The notes below the pieces were generated by a model. It was not told the origin of the DNA and made no database searches. It saw only the letters and a program-made list of their open reading frames with translations. Shown piece after piece: positions 16,326 through 23,054 of a stretch of 25,049 nucleotides of DNA. Position 1 is the stretch's first letter. Each line of letters starts with the position of its first letter. A program made the position numbers and the translations under genes. The stretch is from a virus: positions 1 to 25,049 of the IMG/VR virus record IMGVR_UViG_3300021347_000032. One strand, written 5' to 3'.

Positions 16326-17241
16326 TTTTTTCTAATTCTCTTTCCCAAAAATATTGCAAGTCAACATTCCACAGTTTCTTACCACAGCAGAGGATCTTGG
16401 GTATTAACTCCTCACTGCCTTCTCTAGATCCGCTAAACACAAATTGGCAACAATCACTAAATTGTGCTTCAATGGATCTCATTCTGCTAAATACAAATCC
16501 CATATTGAATTTCTTATAAGCAGCACTATTTGTTTTATAAATTTTATTATAATCAGCCTCAACAACAATAAATAAGAAACACCCCAAACTTTGACATCTT
16601 TCTATCTCACGAATAAACCTAGCATAACCATTTGTCACGGTAGCCGCAAAATCTTGAAATGATTTTCTCTCTGCATGAGTGTAAGTGTAGTTTTTTGGGG
16701 GCAGAGTGTAATCTCCAAAATCCAGCTTAAAAACAGTAGATTTTTTAAAATTTAAAGGTTTATTCTCTCTTGTGTCTATCCACACCTCTTCGTCGCTGTA
16801 ATCTTCAAAAAATTCTTTACATACATTCTTTCCATACGCAGGACTTACCCCTACTTGCTCACAGAATGCGTTGTAACCGCCGAACAGCTTTTTTATGACT
16901 TCTAGCGTAGGCCAGTCGCCCGTCTTCAAATACAGGCTCGATGGAGCGTGTTTGAGGTTCTTCTTTTCTATTCTTTTTTTGAACTTCTCCAAAATATATT
17001 TTTTCACTTCATCTTTAGGCGCTTTCTCAAACCAGAGGTTCATGTTTCTGGTTGAGTTAAAATCTGTAGAGAAGTACCTCTTTGCGTCTTTGAATTCGAT
17101 AGGTTTCTCAGTCAGCCTATCGAAACGTGGATAGTGTTTGACATAGTAGTCGCCAAGCAGCATATCGTGCTTCTTGATGTGCATATGCAGACCACGTTGC
17201 GTATCGAACGTCTTCCCGCACTCTTTACATTCAAATTGCAT
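16225..17241 (-). CDS. C2H2 zinc-finger plus ERCC4-type nuclease
   Basis: 338 residues. Residues 5-25 form a perfect C2H2 finger (C-X2-C-X12-H-X3-H, CKECGKTFDTQRGLHMHIKKH in outline). Residues 150-270 carry the XPF/ERCC4 nuclease signature: IDTRE (Asp156), FGDYTL (176-180), and AERKSFQDF with the Glu191-Arg192-Lys193 and Asp197 core. These enzymes cut branched or structured DNA. The gene is coupled to the upstream gene by an 11-base overlap and runs 101 bases into the large terminase, with an arginine-rich C-terminus in the overlap. Its position inside the packaging operon suggests trimming of branched replicative DNA before packaging, or a free-standing homing-type endonuclease. The catalytic signature is clear; the role is inference. 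Confidence 0.85.
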   Translation of the reverse strand: MQFECKECGKTFDTQRGLHMHIKKHDMLLGDYYVKHYPRFDRLTEKPIEFKDAKRYFSTDFNSTRNMNLWFEKAPKDEVKKYILEKFKKRIEKKNLKHAPSSLYLKTGDWPTLEVIKKLFGGYNAFCEQVGVSPAYGKNVCKEFFEDYSDEEVWIDTRENKPLNFKKSTVFKLDFGDYTLPPKNYTYTHAERKSFQDFAATVTNGYARFIREIERCQSLGCFLFIVVEADYNKIYKTNSAAYKKFNMGFVFSRMRSIEAQFSDCCQFVFSGSREGSEELIPKILCCGKKLWNVDLQYFWERELEKNGLDRRQPEPLQEVQRSKRRDTFQRRLHRRKRG

Positions 17242-18280
17242 CGTCTTGATTAATACCTAATATTCGCGCCTTCCACTCTGCCATGCCCTCCATCCGTTCA
17301 GCCTCTTCTTTAATTAGCTTTTTTTGCATTTCTGCCATGCGAACCATGTTCTTCCGCTCTTCCTCTTCTTGAAACATCTGAACGATGGCTAAAAACGATG
17401 CGTTGTCCTTATGGTTCTTCTTCATGCGCTCAGCCCGGTCCCCTTGAAGTTTTTTTGTTAAATTTTCAATTCGGGTCTCACATTGATGATATTCTTGTGA
17501 TTTTGCTTTGATGATCTCCGCGAGACGTACGGTCATTTCGGTCTGGTCATCAGCAACGTCAAACATCTCATTAAGCTTGTTCAAGTGGGCTGAGACGACT
17601 TCTAAGTTAATAACCTCTTTGCATACGTTAAGGTATAAGTTAAGCTCGTCTGCAGTTAGATCAGGCTTATCCCAACTCAAACGAATGAATTCCTGTTCGA
17701 ACAACTCCCTGTCTCCCTTATTAAGATAATTATTGATGATTTTTAAAAATCTACTATTGGATAGATTGATTTGGAGCTTTTCTATACAGATTTGCTTTTG
17801 CCTGTTTAGTTTTCCATCATCTAACCCTAATCCTGTAGCATCATTGATTTTCTTCACCACACGACTTGGGCTTTTGGGCGGGACGTAGTCACTCACAGCA
17901 GCAGAGTCTTGTGATGGCACGAAGTCTGGATTTATCTCGTTGATATGTGCAAGGACCGTTCTCTGCTCATTACTTAGTGGCTTTACTCTTTTTTCTGGGA
18001 ATATAAGCTTAGCAATCTCCAACGACGACATCCCCTCCTGAGCTTGCTGCATAATGAATTCTTTTTGAGAATCGTTTAATTCAATTTTGTCTTGGGGCTT
18101 TCGGCGTGTTGTTTTATAATCAATATTATTCTCTATTAGATATTTACGAACAGCCCTACCCTCTTTCGTCCGACCATCTAAATCATCATCCCTAAAACAT
18201 TTTTGGGTGAGTTCATTTAAATTTGTGACTTTGTTCACATTATTTTTTATATACTCTTTTTGATCATCTGTTAAATTCAT
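17231..18280 (-). CDS. DNA-binding protein with tandem HTH-like repeats, candidate small terminase
   Basis: 349 residues from the ATG at 18280, preferred over an in-frame TTG one codon earlier because the ATG overlaps the upstream stop as TGATG. The N-terminus has two similar units: LTDDQKEYIK with LNELTQKCF (about residues 3-54), and LNDSQKEFIM with SSLEIAKLIF (about 68-117), each looking like a helix-turn-helix module. The middle is helical (150-280), and the C-terminus is a long charged coiled coil (EEEERKNMVRMAEMQKKLIK). DNA-binding repeats plus an oligomerising coiled coil, two genes upstream of the large terminase, fit a small terminase, but I did not recognise the family. Confidence 0.75.
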   Translation of the reverse strand: MNLTDDQKEYIKNNVNKVTNLNELTQKCFRDDDLDGRTKEGRAVRKYLIENNIDYKTTRRKPQDKIELNDSQKEFIMQQAQEGMSSLEIAKLIFPEKRVKPLSNEQRTVLAHINEINPDFVPSQDSAAVSDYVPPKSPSRVVKKINDATGLGLDDGKLNRQKQICIEKLQINLSNSRFLKIINNYLNKGDRELFEQEFIRLSWDKPDLTADELNLYLNVCKEVINLEVVSAHLNKLNEMFDVADDQTEMTVRLAEIIKAKSQEYHQCETRIENLTKKLQGDRAERMKKNHKDNASFLAIVQMFQEEEERKNMVRMAEMQKKLIKEEAERMEGMAEWKARILGINQDDAI

Positions 18281-18957
18281 CAATCTTCCCTTTCTTCTTT
18301 TAAAATCTTCAGTGCAATTTTTTGAAATTTACATTTAAGGTTCTTTACCTGTCTGTAGCCAATCTTACGATTAGTATCAGACAATTTATACCCCATATAC
18401 TTAGCGACATCTTCTTCCGAACAATCCTCGAAATATAACATATAATATGCTCCATAATGCTTTTCACCAAGTTTTTTACGCATTTTTTCATTAAGCTTAC
18501 TTACATCAGCATCATAATTAAAGTAAGCGTCACACTTAATGTTTATAACATGATCAGCGTCATCTAAACTCGATGCAGTTTTTAACTCTAGCCCGAATCT
18601 CTTTTTCTTCGACCATTTCGCATACTCCTTACACGAAATATCCTGATTACCACTCATAGTCTTAGCGCATAACTCATCTCGCGCATGTATACATGTAGAA
18701 CAAGGCTTAATATAAGATCCATAATGATTTCTTATAAGATTCCACATCCTGTTAGTTATGACGCGACTAAGCCAAGGTTCCAATGGCCGCGACTGATCCC
18801 ACATATGCCACTTCTGGGCTATGTGTGATTTTACCACCTGTTCAACATCCTCAAAATCAAACCACTTGATAGCTTCTAAACGCCATCTTGATTTCTGCTT
18901 CTTAACTGCGCGATCTATGAGTTCTTGGAAGTCTTCATATTTCTTTTTTTTTGACAT
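18280..18957 (-). CDS. RNA polymerase sigma-factor-like protein with a cysteine-rich insert
   Basis: 225 residues. Residues 34-80 match the pattern of sigma-70 region 2 (FEDVEQVVKSHIAQKW, then PWLSRVITNRMWNLIRNHYG, like the PFRAWLYRIARNRLID type). Residues 165-215 resemble region 4, with a helix-turn-helix at EEDVAKYMGY and a basic NLKCKF helix. Between them lies an unusual insert with Cys86, Cys89, Cys97 and Cys109 that could bind zinc. Such two-domain proteins direct late transcription in other phages (T4 gp55 class). It is the best candidate to read the GTGTAATATA boxes of this genome; that link is inference. It is coupled to the zinc-ribbon gene by a one-base TAATG overlap and to the next gene by TGATG. 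Confidence 0.8.
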   Translation of the reverse strand: MSKKKKYEDFQELIDRAVKKQKSRWRLEAIKWFDFEDVEQVVKSHIAQKWHMWDQSRPLEPWLSRVITNRMWNLIRNHYGSYIKPCSTCIHARDELCAKTMSGNQDISCKEYAKWSKKKRFGLELKTASSLDDADHVINIKCDAYFNYDADVSKLNEKMRKKLGEKHYGAYYMLYFEDCSEEDVAKYMGYKLSDTNRKIGYRQVKNLKCKFQKIALKILKEERED

Positions 18958-19280
18958 TAAGGATTGGAAGTGAAATCGTCTAAGTCATAAGATCCCTTCC
19001 CCTTATAGTCAGGCGGTGTATTCTGCCCAGCTAAAGAACCAATAGTAAAAGTTTTAGGCTTTTCAATCTCTACATCCAGTTTCCTCAACTGCGGTACGTA
19101 TTCTGCGTCAGTTTCGTCTTCTGAAACTACTGACGCCTTACTTTGGCGGGGAGCTTCCTCCACAACCGCTTTAGATTGTTGCTCTCCCCCAAAACTAGCC
19201 CCGCATTTAGAACAAAAATTAGGTTTAGCAAAATTATATTCAATCTTAACTCCACAATTAAAACAAAAAATGTGATTCAT
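18957..19280 (-). CDS. Zinc-ribbon protein
   Basis: 107 residues. The N-terminus has a four-cysteine zinc ribbon of the CXXCG type (CFNCG at 5-9 and CSKCG at about 22-26). The rest is Ser/Glu/Asp-rich and looks disordered, ending in an acidic GSYDLDDF tail. The zinc ribbon is directly seen; its function is unknown. One-base overlap with the sigma-like gene suggests joint translation and perhaps a transcription co-factor role. TATAAT ends 6 bases before the ATG, preceded by TGA in extended -10 spacing. No Shine-Dalgarno sequence is present. Confidence 0.8.
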   Translation of the reverse strand: MNHIFCFNCGVKIEYNFAKPNFCSKCGASFGGEQQSKAVVEEAPRQSKASVVSEDETDAEYVPQLRKLDVEIEKPKTFTIGSLAGQNTPPDYKGKGSYDLDDFTSNP

Positions 19281-19286
19281 CTTACA

Positions 19287-19295
19287 ATTATATCA
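19287..19295 (-). promoter_or_regulatory. Extended -10 promoter TGATATAAT before the zinc-ribbon/sigma operon
   Basis: The minus strand reads TGATATAAT, a perfect extended -10 with TATAAT, followed by six bases and the ATG at 19280. It does not have the late GTG element at this position, so the host polymerase could read it and supply the sigma-like protein early. A GTGTAATTATT box occurs farther upstream at about 19305-19315. Confidence 0.6.
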
Positions 19296-19314
19296 AAATT
19301 AATAAATAATTACA

Positions 19315-20040
19315 CTAATTTCCACTTTCCAACTTTTTAATAATGAATTTTAGTATTTTACTACGCACAATATCGCTTTCATTGAAGCTGAATGTATGAA
19401 TTCCCATATCTTCTGACTCATTATCATCGAATTTGTTGAACATTGGATTGAAACCGCTCTTTCCGTTGATATCACTTTGGAAAAAGTCGCCACCTATAAT
19501 TATTTTACTGTCTTCTCCTATACGAGTGATCAAAGTAGTTAACTCTTTTAAGGTGAAGTTCTGCGCTTCATCAGCAAAAACCAACTTATTGTGCCAACTA
19601 GCTCCTCTCAGAAAGTTTATTGGTACTGCAGATATCTTTCCTTTTTGTTTTAAGAAGGTTGCATCACCGGGAGCGACGATTTCTTCCATTTTATCATAGA
19701 GAGGACCAAGGAATGGGTCGAACTTCTCTGTGATATCTCCGGGCAAACTCCCTAATCCCCTATCTGCACTCTCAGCGATGCTTCGGACATACAAAATATC
19801 CTTGCTAAAATCCTCCTCCATAAGTTTCAACATGCCATATAAGGACATGTAAGTCTTTGAGCTTCCCGCAGGGCCAGACACGAAGATTATTTTGGAATCT
19901 TCACTTAATATTAACTCTAAAAAACGTTTTTGTTTGGGGCTAAATCTAAATTTTCTTTTATTAAACTTAATTGATCTCTCAAAATCCGCTAACAATTGAA
20001 ACGGAACCTCTTTTTCCTTAGCAACCTTTTTTCGGGCCAT
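19315..20040 (-). CDS. phoH: PhoH-like P-loop ATPase
   Basis: 241 residues, close to the usual length of the phage PhoH family. Walker A is GPAGSSKT (56-63) and Walker B with the following acidic motif is LVFADEAQ (153-160). RGLGSLPGD (94-102) is a further family motif. PhoH proteins are widespread in marine phages and carry ATPase activity linked to RNA metabolism or phosphate stress; the exact phage role is unsettled. The gene is the first of the leftward packaging block. Its ATG lies 8 bases after a GTGTAATATA box without a ribosome site. Confidence 0.95.
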   Translation of the reverse strand: MARKKVAKEKEVPFQLLADFERSIKFNKRKFRFSPKQKRFLELILSEDSKIIFVSGPAGSSKTYMSLYGMLKLMEEDFSKDILYVRSIAESADRGLGSLPGDITEKFDPFLGPLYDKMEEIVAPGDATFLKQKGKISAVPINFLRGASWHNKLVFADEAQNFTLKELTTLITRIGEDSKIIIGGDFFQSDINGKSGFNPMFNKFDDNESEDMGIHTFSFNESDIVRSKILKFIIKKLESGN

Positions 20041-20048
20041 ATGTATAC

Positions 20049-20058
20049 TATATTACAC
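20049..20058 (-). promoter_or_regulatory. Late box GTGTAATATA before phoH
   Basis: Minus strand GTGTAATATA followed by GTATACAT and the ATG at 20040. The overlapping TATAGT ends 6 bases before the ATG. It is identical in its ten bases to the boxes at the portal and adaptor genes. Confidence 0.6.
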
Positions 20059-20064
20059 TGTTTT

Positions 20065-20892
20065 TTACAGAATTACTTCTTTTATTGTTGCTCTTGTGAC
20101 TAAAGTGCCACCGCCATCAACAGAATAACCTTCATCAATCACATGCGCCCCAGCACTGACAGTCAAATCAAAATCAGCAGAATCATAATGAACCCCACTA
20201 TTTTGGATATCATTTAACAATACCCCAAAACTACCCCCTAATTTACTACCGCTAAAATCAATCAAAGAATTTAGACCTGTAGACTCGACATTTACATCCA
20301 CTTCCACTCCATCTATCAGTTGGTTAGTCGCCCGTTGCGAACCTAGCGCATAAACGGGAGTTCTTGAATATGTTTTATTATAAGTCAGGCTATTAACAAG
20401 ATTAGCCGCGACCACATTACCCGCATTACTTAAAGAACAAGTATGCCCATATATAAAATCACTACTAACTAAAAGAGTATCAGTATTATTATCTATCGCC
20501 CCAGCTAAAGCAGCACTACTAGGATTGTAACTACTAAAAGTCACACTTGCGGTCACAGGTTCGAAAGGCCTCACTGTAACACTAAAATTATCTATATAAC
20601 ACTCATTATAAGCATTACCCCCAACATTCACTAACATTGTATTCTCCCCAGTCCCATTATACAAATCAGACATAAAATTCAATCCATCGTAACTCAGATC
20701 ACTACTCCTCACAAGAAAATCCACGCTGATCTTACAATCGACATCACCATTAAAGCGTAATTGGTCATTAGGGTCGATGTTCGCAGCTAGTTGTCTCTTT
20801 ACTTGGTTTTTAGTAGAGAAATCCACCCCAACTCTAGTCCCCATAATAGGATCACCTCCATCTACTTTCACCGCCATATTCCTGTATGTCAT
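20065..20892 (-). CDS. Second tail-tube-like structural protein
   Basis: 275 residues, beta-rich and high in Ser, Asn, Val and Gly. It follows the same segment order as the tail-tube candidate at 6662-7768: DCKISVDFLVRSSD near residue 50, YNECYIDNFSVTVRPFEPV then SVTFSSYNP in the middle, and SRTPVYALGSQRA followed by GVEVDVNVES later. The last block parallels SRSPLERLG and VDFPVQASLSVNAIV of the other protein. It is likely a paralogue that forms part of the tail tube or its tip, though it lies outside the tail module, next to phoH and an HNH gene. The ATG is 4 bases after GTGTAACATA. An in-frame ATG five codons later is possible. Confidence 0.7.
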   Translation of the reverse strand: MTYRNMAVKVDGGDPIMGTRVGVDFSTKNQVKRQLAANIDPNDQLRFNGDVDCKISVDFLVRSSDLSYDGLNFMSDLYNGTGENTMLVNVGGNAYNECYIDNFSVTVRPFEPVTASVTFSSYNPSSAALAGAIDNNTDTLLVSSDFIYGHTCSLSNAGNVVAANLVNSLTYNKTYSRTPVYALGSQRATNQLIDGVEVDVNVESTGLNSLIDFSGSKLGGSFGVLLNDIQNSGVHYDSADFDLTVSAGAHVIDEGYSVDGGGTLVTRATIKEVIL

Positions 20893-20896
20893 ACTT

Positions 20897-20906
20897 TATG
20901 TTACAC
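20897..20906 (-). promoter_or_regulatory. Late box GTGTAACATA before the second tail-tube-like gene
   Basis: Minus strand GTGTAACATA, then AAGT and the ATG at 20892, the same 4-base spacing as the adaptor gene. It overlaps the stop codon of the HNH gene. Confidence 0.55.
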
Positions 20907-22148
20907 TTTTTGTTGACCAAAATCCATGTCAGGAAATATTTCTGCTATTTTTTTGAAATGCTTTTCAATTTCTTTAGGGTCAACTTTATTACCTCTAGCG
21001 ATATTCTCAATACCCGATAACGGCCTCAAGTTCGTATAGTGATTCGGCCCCATCCCTTCAAAATAAGTAGGTAGTAAGTTCTTCTCTTCTTTCCACTTAG
21101 ATATAGGGATAAGATGATCCACATGCCAGCAATCCTGATGATCTAAGTTCTCACCAGCACCCTTATTATCCCAATTCATCCACTCACCATATATGACAAA
21201 CTGCTTCTCCAAATATCTTTTCACACCTTTTGTGTTCATCCCCACATCTTTAGTCTCCGCTTTGATATCTCCATCTACAACCTCACCGAGCCTTTTCCGT
21301 AAGTTTTTAAAAATTCTTCGTTCGGGGGCGGCTTCATATTTTTTTCTTGCCGCTTTACCAGCTGGACTTTTATTGTACTCTCTTCCCTTAGCTTTAAGAG
21401 CCTCACAGTTTTCTTCGTATCTTTTTTTGGTCCTTTTTTTTACGCAATCTAAACATTCGTTAGACCTGCGTCCCCTGTCTTTATATTCATAAAAATCCAA
21501 CCAACTTTTGATTTCCCCGCATTTGGTACACGGTTTATTTTTTTTTGTTTTATTATCCCCAAATTTAGGCTTACCATCAGATCCGAAGATAACATAACCT
21601 AAATCGAACAGTTCTGAAATTCTATCGTCAGATAATTCGTGTATTTTTCCTTTACCCATATACCCCATATAATCACCCGCACGATTTTTAATGTGATTCA
21701 AAAGACGTTCAAAATCAGGTTTGGTTATATACGGTCTAATTTCTAAATGTATACCTATGATACTAGGAGCTTTTATTGTTTTTAGGAAGTTTGGATTTTT
21801 ATTTTTAATTACATCTTTTGCTCGTTTGCTAAACTCTCCCCCATCCGATTCACTGCTTATAATACCTTTTTGCTTTAAAATCTGAGCGGCTTCATACAGA
21901 AACAAAATATCATCTCTCTTTATTTCTGAGCTGCCCCAAAACTCCGCATCAATAATTTCTTTATAAGGGGCTAATACCACCCTAATTTGATCACCCTGCC
22001 GCCCAGTCACACTATCCTCCCTGAAACATTCGGGGCAAATATTTTGATTAATTTTAACTTCCTTCTTATAAACCACATCATCTGTGATTTTTTGCTCAAT
22101 TATAAACGTCTTTCTCTCTTTCTCTTCTCCACAGATAATACAACACAT
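20901..22148 (-). CDS. HNH endonuclease with zinc-binding cysteine pairs
   Basis: 415 residues. The C-terminal 80 residues hold a clear HNH nuclease: CWHVDHLIPISKW (His342, Asp344, His345), then TNLRPLSGIEN and GNK. Residues 1-41 have CIICG and CPEC pairs, and about 205-235 has CTKCG and CLDC, two probable zinc ribbons that may aid DNA recognition. A Lys/Arg-rich linker precedes the nuclease. Free-standing HNH genes of this form are common mobile endonucleases in phages; a packaging-associated nicking role is also known for HNH proteins near terminases, but this one is distant. TATAAT lies 6 bases before the ATG, with AGGA between. Confidence 0.92.
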   Translation of the reverse strand: MCCIICGEEKERKTFIIEQKITDDVVYKKEVKINQNICPECFREDSVTGRQGDQIRVVLAPYKEIIDAEFWGSSEIKRDDILFLYEAAQILKQKGIISSESDGGEFSKRAKDVIKNKNPNFLKTIKAPSIIGIHLEIRPYITKPDFERLLNHIKNRAGDYMGYMGKGKIHELSDDRISELFDLGYVIFGSDGKPKFGDNKTKKNKPCTKCGEIKSWLDFYEYKDRGRRSNECLDCVKKRTKKRYEENCEALKAKGREYNKSPAGKAARKKYEAAPERRIFKNLRKRLGEVVDGDIKAETKDVGMNTKGVKRYLEKQFVIYGEWMNWDNKGAGENLDHQDCWHVDHLIPISKWKEEKNLLPTYFEGMGPNHYTNLRPLSGIENIARGNKVDPKEIEKHFKKIAEIFPDMDFGQQKV

Positions 22149-22154
22149 TCCTAT

Positions 22155-22160
22155 ATTATA
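22155..22160 (-). promoter_or_regulatory. -10 hexamer TATAAT before the HNH gene
   Basis: Minus strand TATAAT followed by ATAGGA and the ATG at 22148, repeating the six-base spacing of the early plus-strand genes. No convincing -35 was found. Confidence 0.45.
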
Positions 22161-22395
22161 TTCGCGGCCTATTAATTTTATATTTTTTATACTCGGTTTT
22201 TTCGGCGCATCACTTTTGCCAAAAATAGCCCCGCCATTTTCCCCTAGCCAACGCCCAACTATGATAATTTACTTGTTTAGTTTTTGAAAAAGTACTCCCC
22301 CCGCGACTTTGCGGCGTCAAGCATAAAGTTGTTTTTATTTTAATGGGGGGCGAGCCTATTAGGCTAAAATAATACAGAAAAATGCAAAAAAGATC

Positions 22396-22430
22396 TTGTG
22401 TTTAGTCGATCCATGCAGTAAAATCCTCAC
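22396..22430 (+). promoter_or_regulatory. Early promoter P22431 (leaderless)
   Basis: TTGTGT, a 17-base spacer, TAAAAT, then CCTCAC directly before the ATG. The spacer contains TTTAGTCGAT, which with the preceding G forms an 11-base element repeated before the gene at 23635. There is no Shine-Dalgarno sequence. Confidence 0.65.
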
Positions 22431-22685
22431 ATGATCACAAAAGACAACATCACTAGCCTGACAGGGAAACAGTTTGTTTACTATACTTCCAATAATGGAA
22501 ATGCTCGCATGTACATCCTCAAAAGCATTGACCGCATTGGTGACGAGTTCGCAGTGTGCAAGGTCGTTGACAAGAGTCACGATAGCAAGACTGGTAACAA
22601 GCAAGTTTTCAAGACTCTCCGCTTCGGGAGCATTGATCGCGTCGGGATGCGTCGTTTCCAACCCACCCCAGTCGTCGAAAAATAA
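22431..22685 (+). CDS. Small early protein of unknown function, possible paralogue A
   Basis: 84 residues, basic, with no known motif. It appears as a compact beta-type protein (QFVYYTSNNGNARMYILKS, DEFAVCKVVDKS, VFKTLRFGSIDRVG). The C-terminal pattern F-K/R-T-L followed by I-x-K/R-V is shared with the protein at 23055-23354, as is an earlier V-x-Y motif, suggesting paralogy. Codons are richer in G and C than in the late genes. It is the first gene of the rightward early block with its own promoter. Confidence 0.75.
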   Translation: MITKDNITSLTGKQFVYYTSNNGNARMYILKSIDRIGDEFAVCKVVDKSHDSKTGNKQVFKTLRFGSIDRVGMRRFQPTPVVEK

Positions 22686-22708
22686 ATTAAAAAAGATGCA
22701 ATTAGTGC

Positions 22709-22743
22709 TTGCACCCAACCCACAATTCAACTAAACTTCTCAC
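22709..22743 (+). promoter_or_regulatory. Early promoter P22744 (leaderless)
   Basis: TTGCAC, a 17-base spacer, TAAACT, then TCTCAC directly before the ATG at 22744. The CTCACATG ending is shared with the promoters of the genes at 22431 and 23890. Confidence 0.65.
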
Positions 22744-22908
22744 ATGACACAGCAACAAGAATACCAGAAAGAACTTAAGTCTCAAGCTCGCAAGCTCCTC
22801 TCTTACCGTTTCAATTCGGAATTCAAGGGGATTCCCGTGCAGCCAACTCGCAGGATGCTTTCTGTCAGTAACAAGATCGCCAAGCTCCTCATCAAATCCT
22901 CTAAGTAA
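22744..22908 (+). CDS. Small basic early protein
   Basis: 54 residues, very basic and probably helical: MTQQQEYQKELKSQARKLL at the start and a lysine-rich KIAKLLIKSSK end. No family was recognised. The basic helices would suit nucleic-acid or RNA-polymerase binding, but this is speculation. The start is fixed by the promoter at 22709-22743. Codons are C/G-ending (CTC, AAG, ATC) compared with the AT-rich late genes, supporting real coding. Confidence 0.65.
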   Translation: MTQQQEYQKELKSQARKLLSYRFNSEFKGIPVQPTRRMLSVSNKIAKLLIKSSK

Positions 22909-22909
22909 C

Positions 22910-23044
22910 ATGAACACTATCCTCACCATCGCAGGGGTCATCTTCACGCTTGTCATCGCTGGCAACTTGGAGATGATCGACCACTCCGAAGATCTCGAAA
23001 AAGATTTTCAAAAAAGCATTGACCTCAACTACCTATTCAACTAA
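22910..23044 (+). CDS. Small membrane protein
   Basis: 44 residues. The N-terminal 18 residues (MNTILTIAGVIFTLVIAG) form one hydrophobic segment, either a single-pass anchor or an uncleaved signal, followed by an acidic cytoplasmic or periplasmic tail (EMIDHSEDLEKDF). It starts one base after the stop of the preceding gene, so it is the only early gene that seems to be translated from its neighbour's message. Its stop codon lies inside the -10 box of the next promoter. A role at the host envelope is possible; nothing specific is known. Confidence 0.55.
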   Translation: MNTILTIAGVIFTLVIAGNLEMIDHSEDLEKDFQKSIDLNYLFN

Positions 23045-23054
23045 AATATCTCTG
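23019..23054 (+). promoter_or_regulatory. Early promoter P23055 (leaderless)
   Basis: TTGACC, a 17-base spacer, TAAAAT, then 7 bases and the ATG at 23055. The best -35 match of the set. It overlaps the end of the preceding membrane-protein gene. Confidence 0.65.

Larger units (their letters stand above)
22149..22430. other. Divergent intergenic region between leftward and rightward blocks
   Basis: No gene was found in these 282 bases. The region holds the promoter of the HNH gene at the left end and the first early promoter at the right end. In between lie a CCGC/GCGG mini-hairpin at 22301-22314 and a C6 run (22297-22302) facing a G6 run (22345-22350) that could pair over about 42 bases. An AGCCT/AGGCT hairpin lies at 22353-22365. 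This junction, where transcription diverges, is a reasonable place for a replication origin, but no iterons or DnaA-like boxes were seen. Confidence 0.5.

Noticed and set aside
20551-20572. GGTTCGAAAGG string resembling a tRNA T-loop
   Set aside because: It lies inside the tail-tube-like gene and no acceptor stem, D-loop or anticodon arm can be built around it.
22297-22350. C6/G6 runs as a terminator
   Set aside because: The loop would be about 42 bases and no T-run follows; pairing of short homopolymers at this distance is weak evidence.
22702-22965. Minus-strand open frame opposite the small early genes
   Set aside because: The two plus-strand frames have promoters with exact spacing and a stop-start junction; the minus frame has neither.
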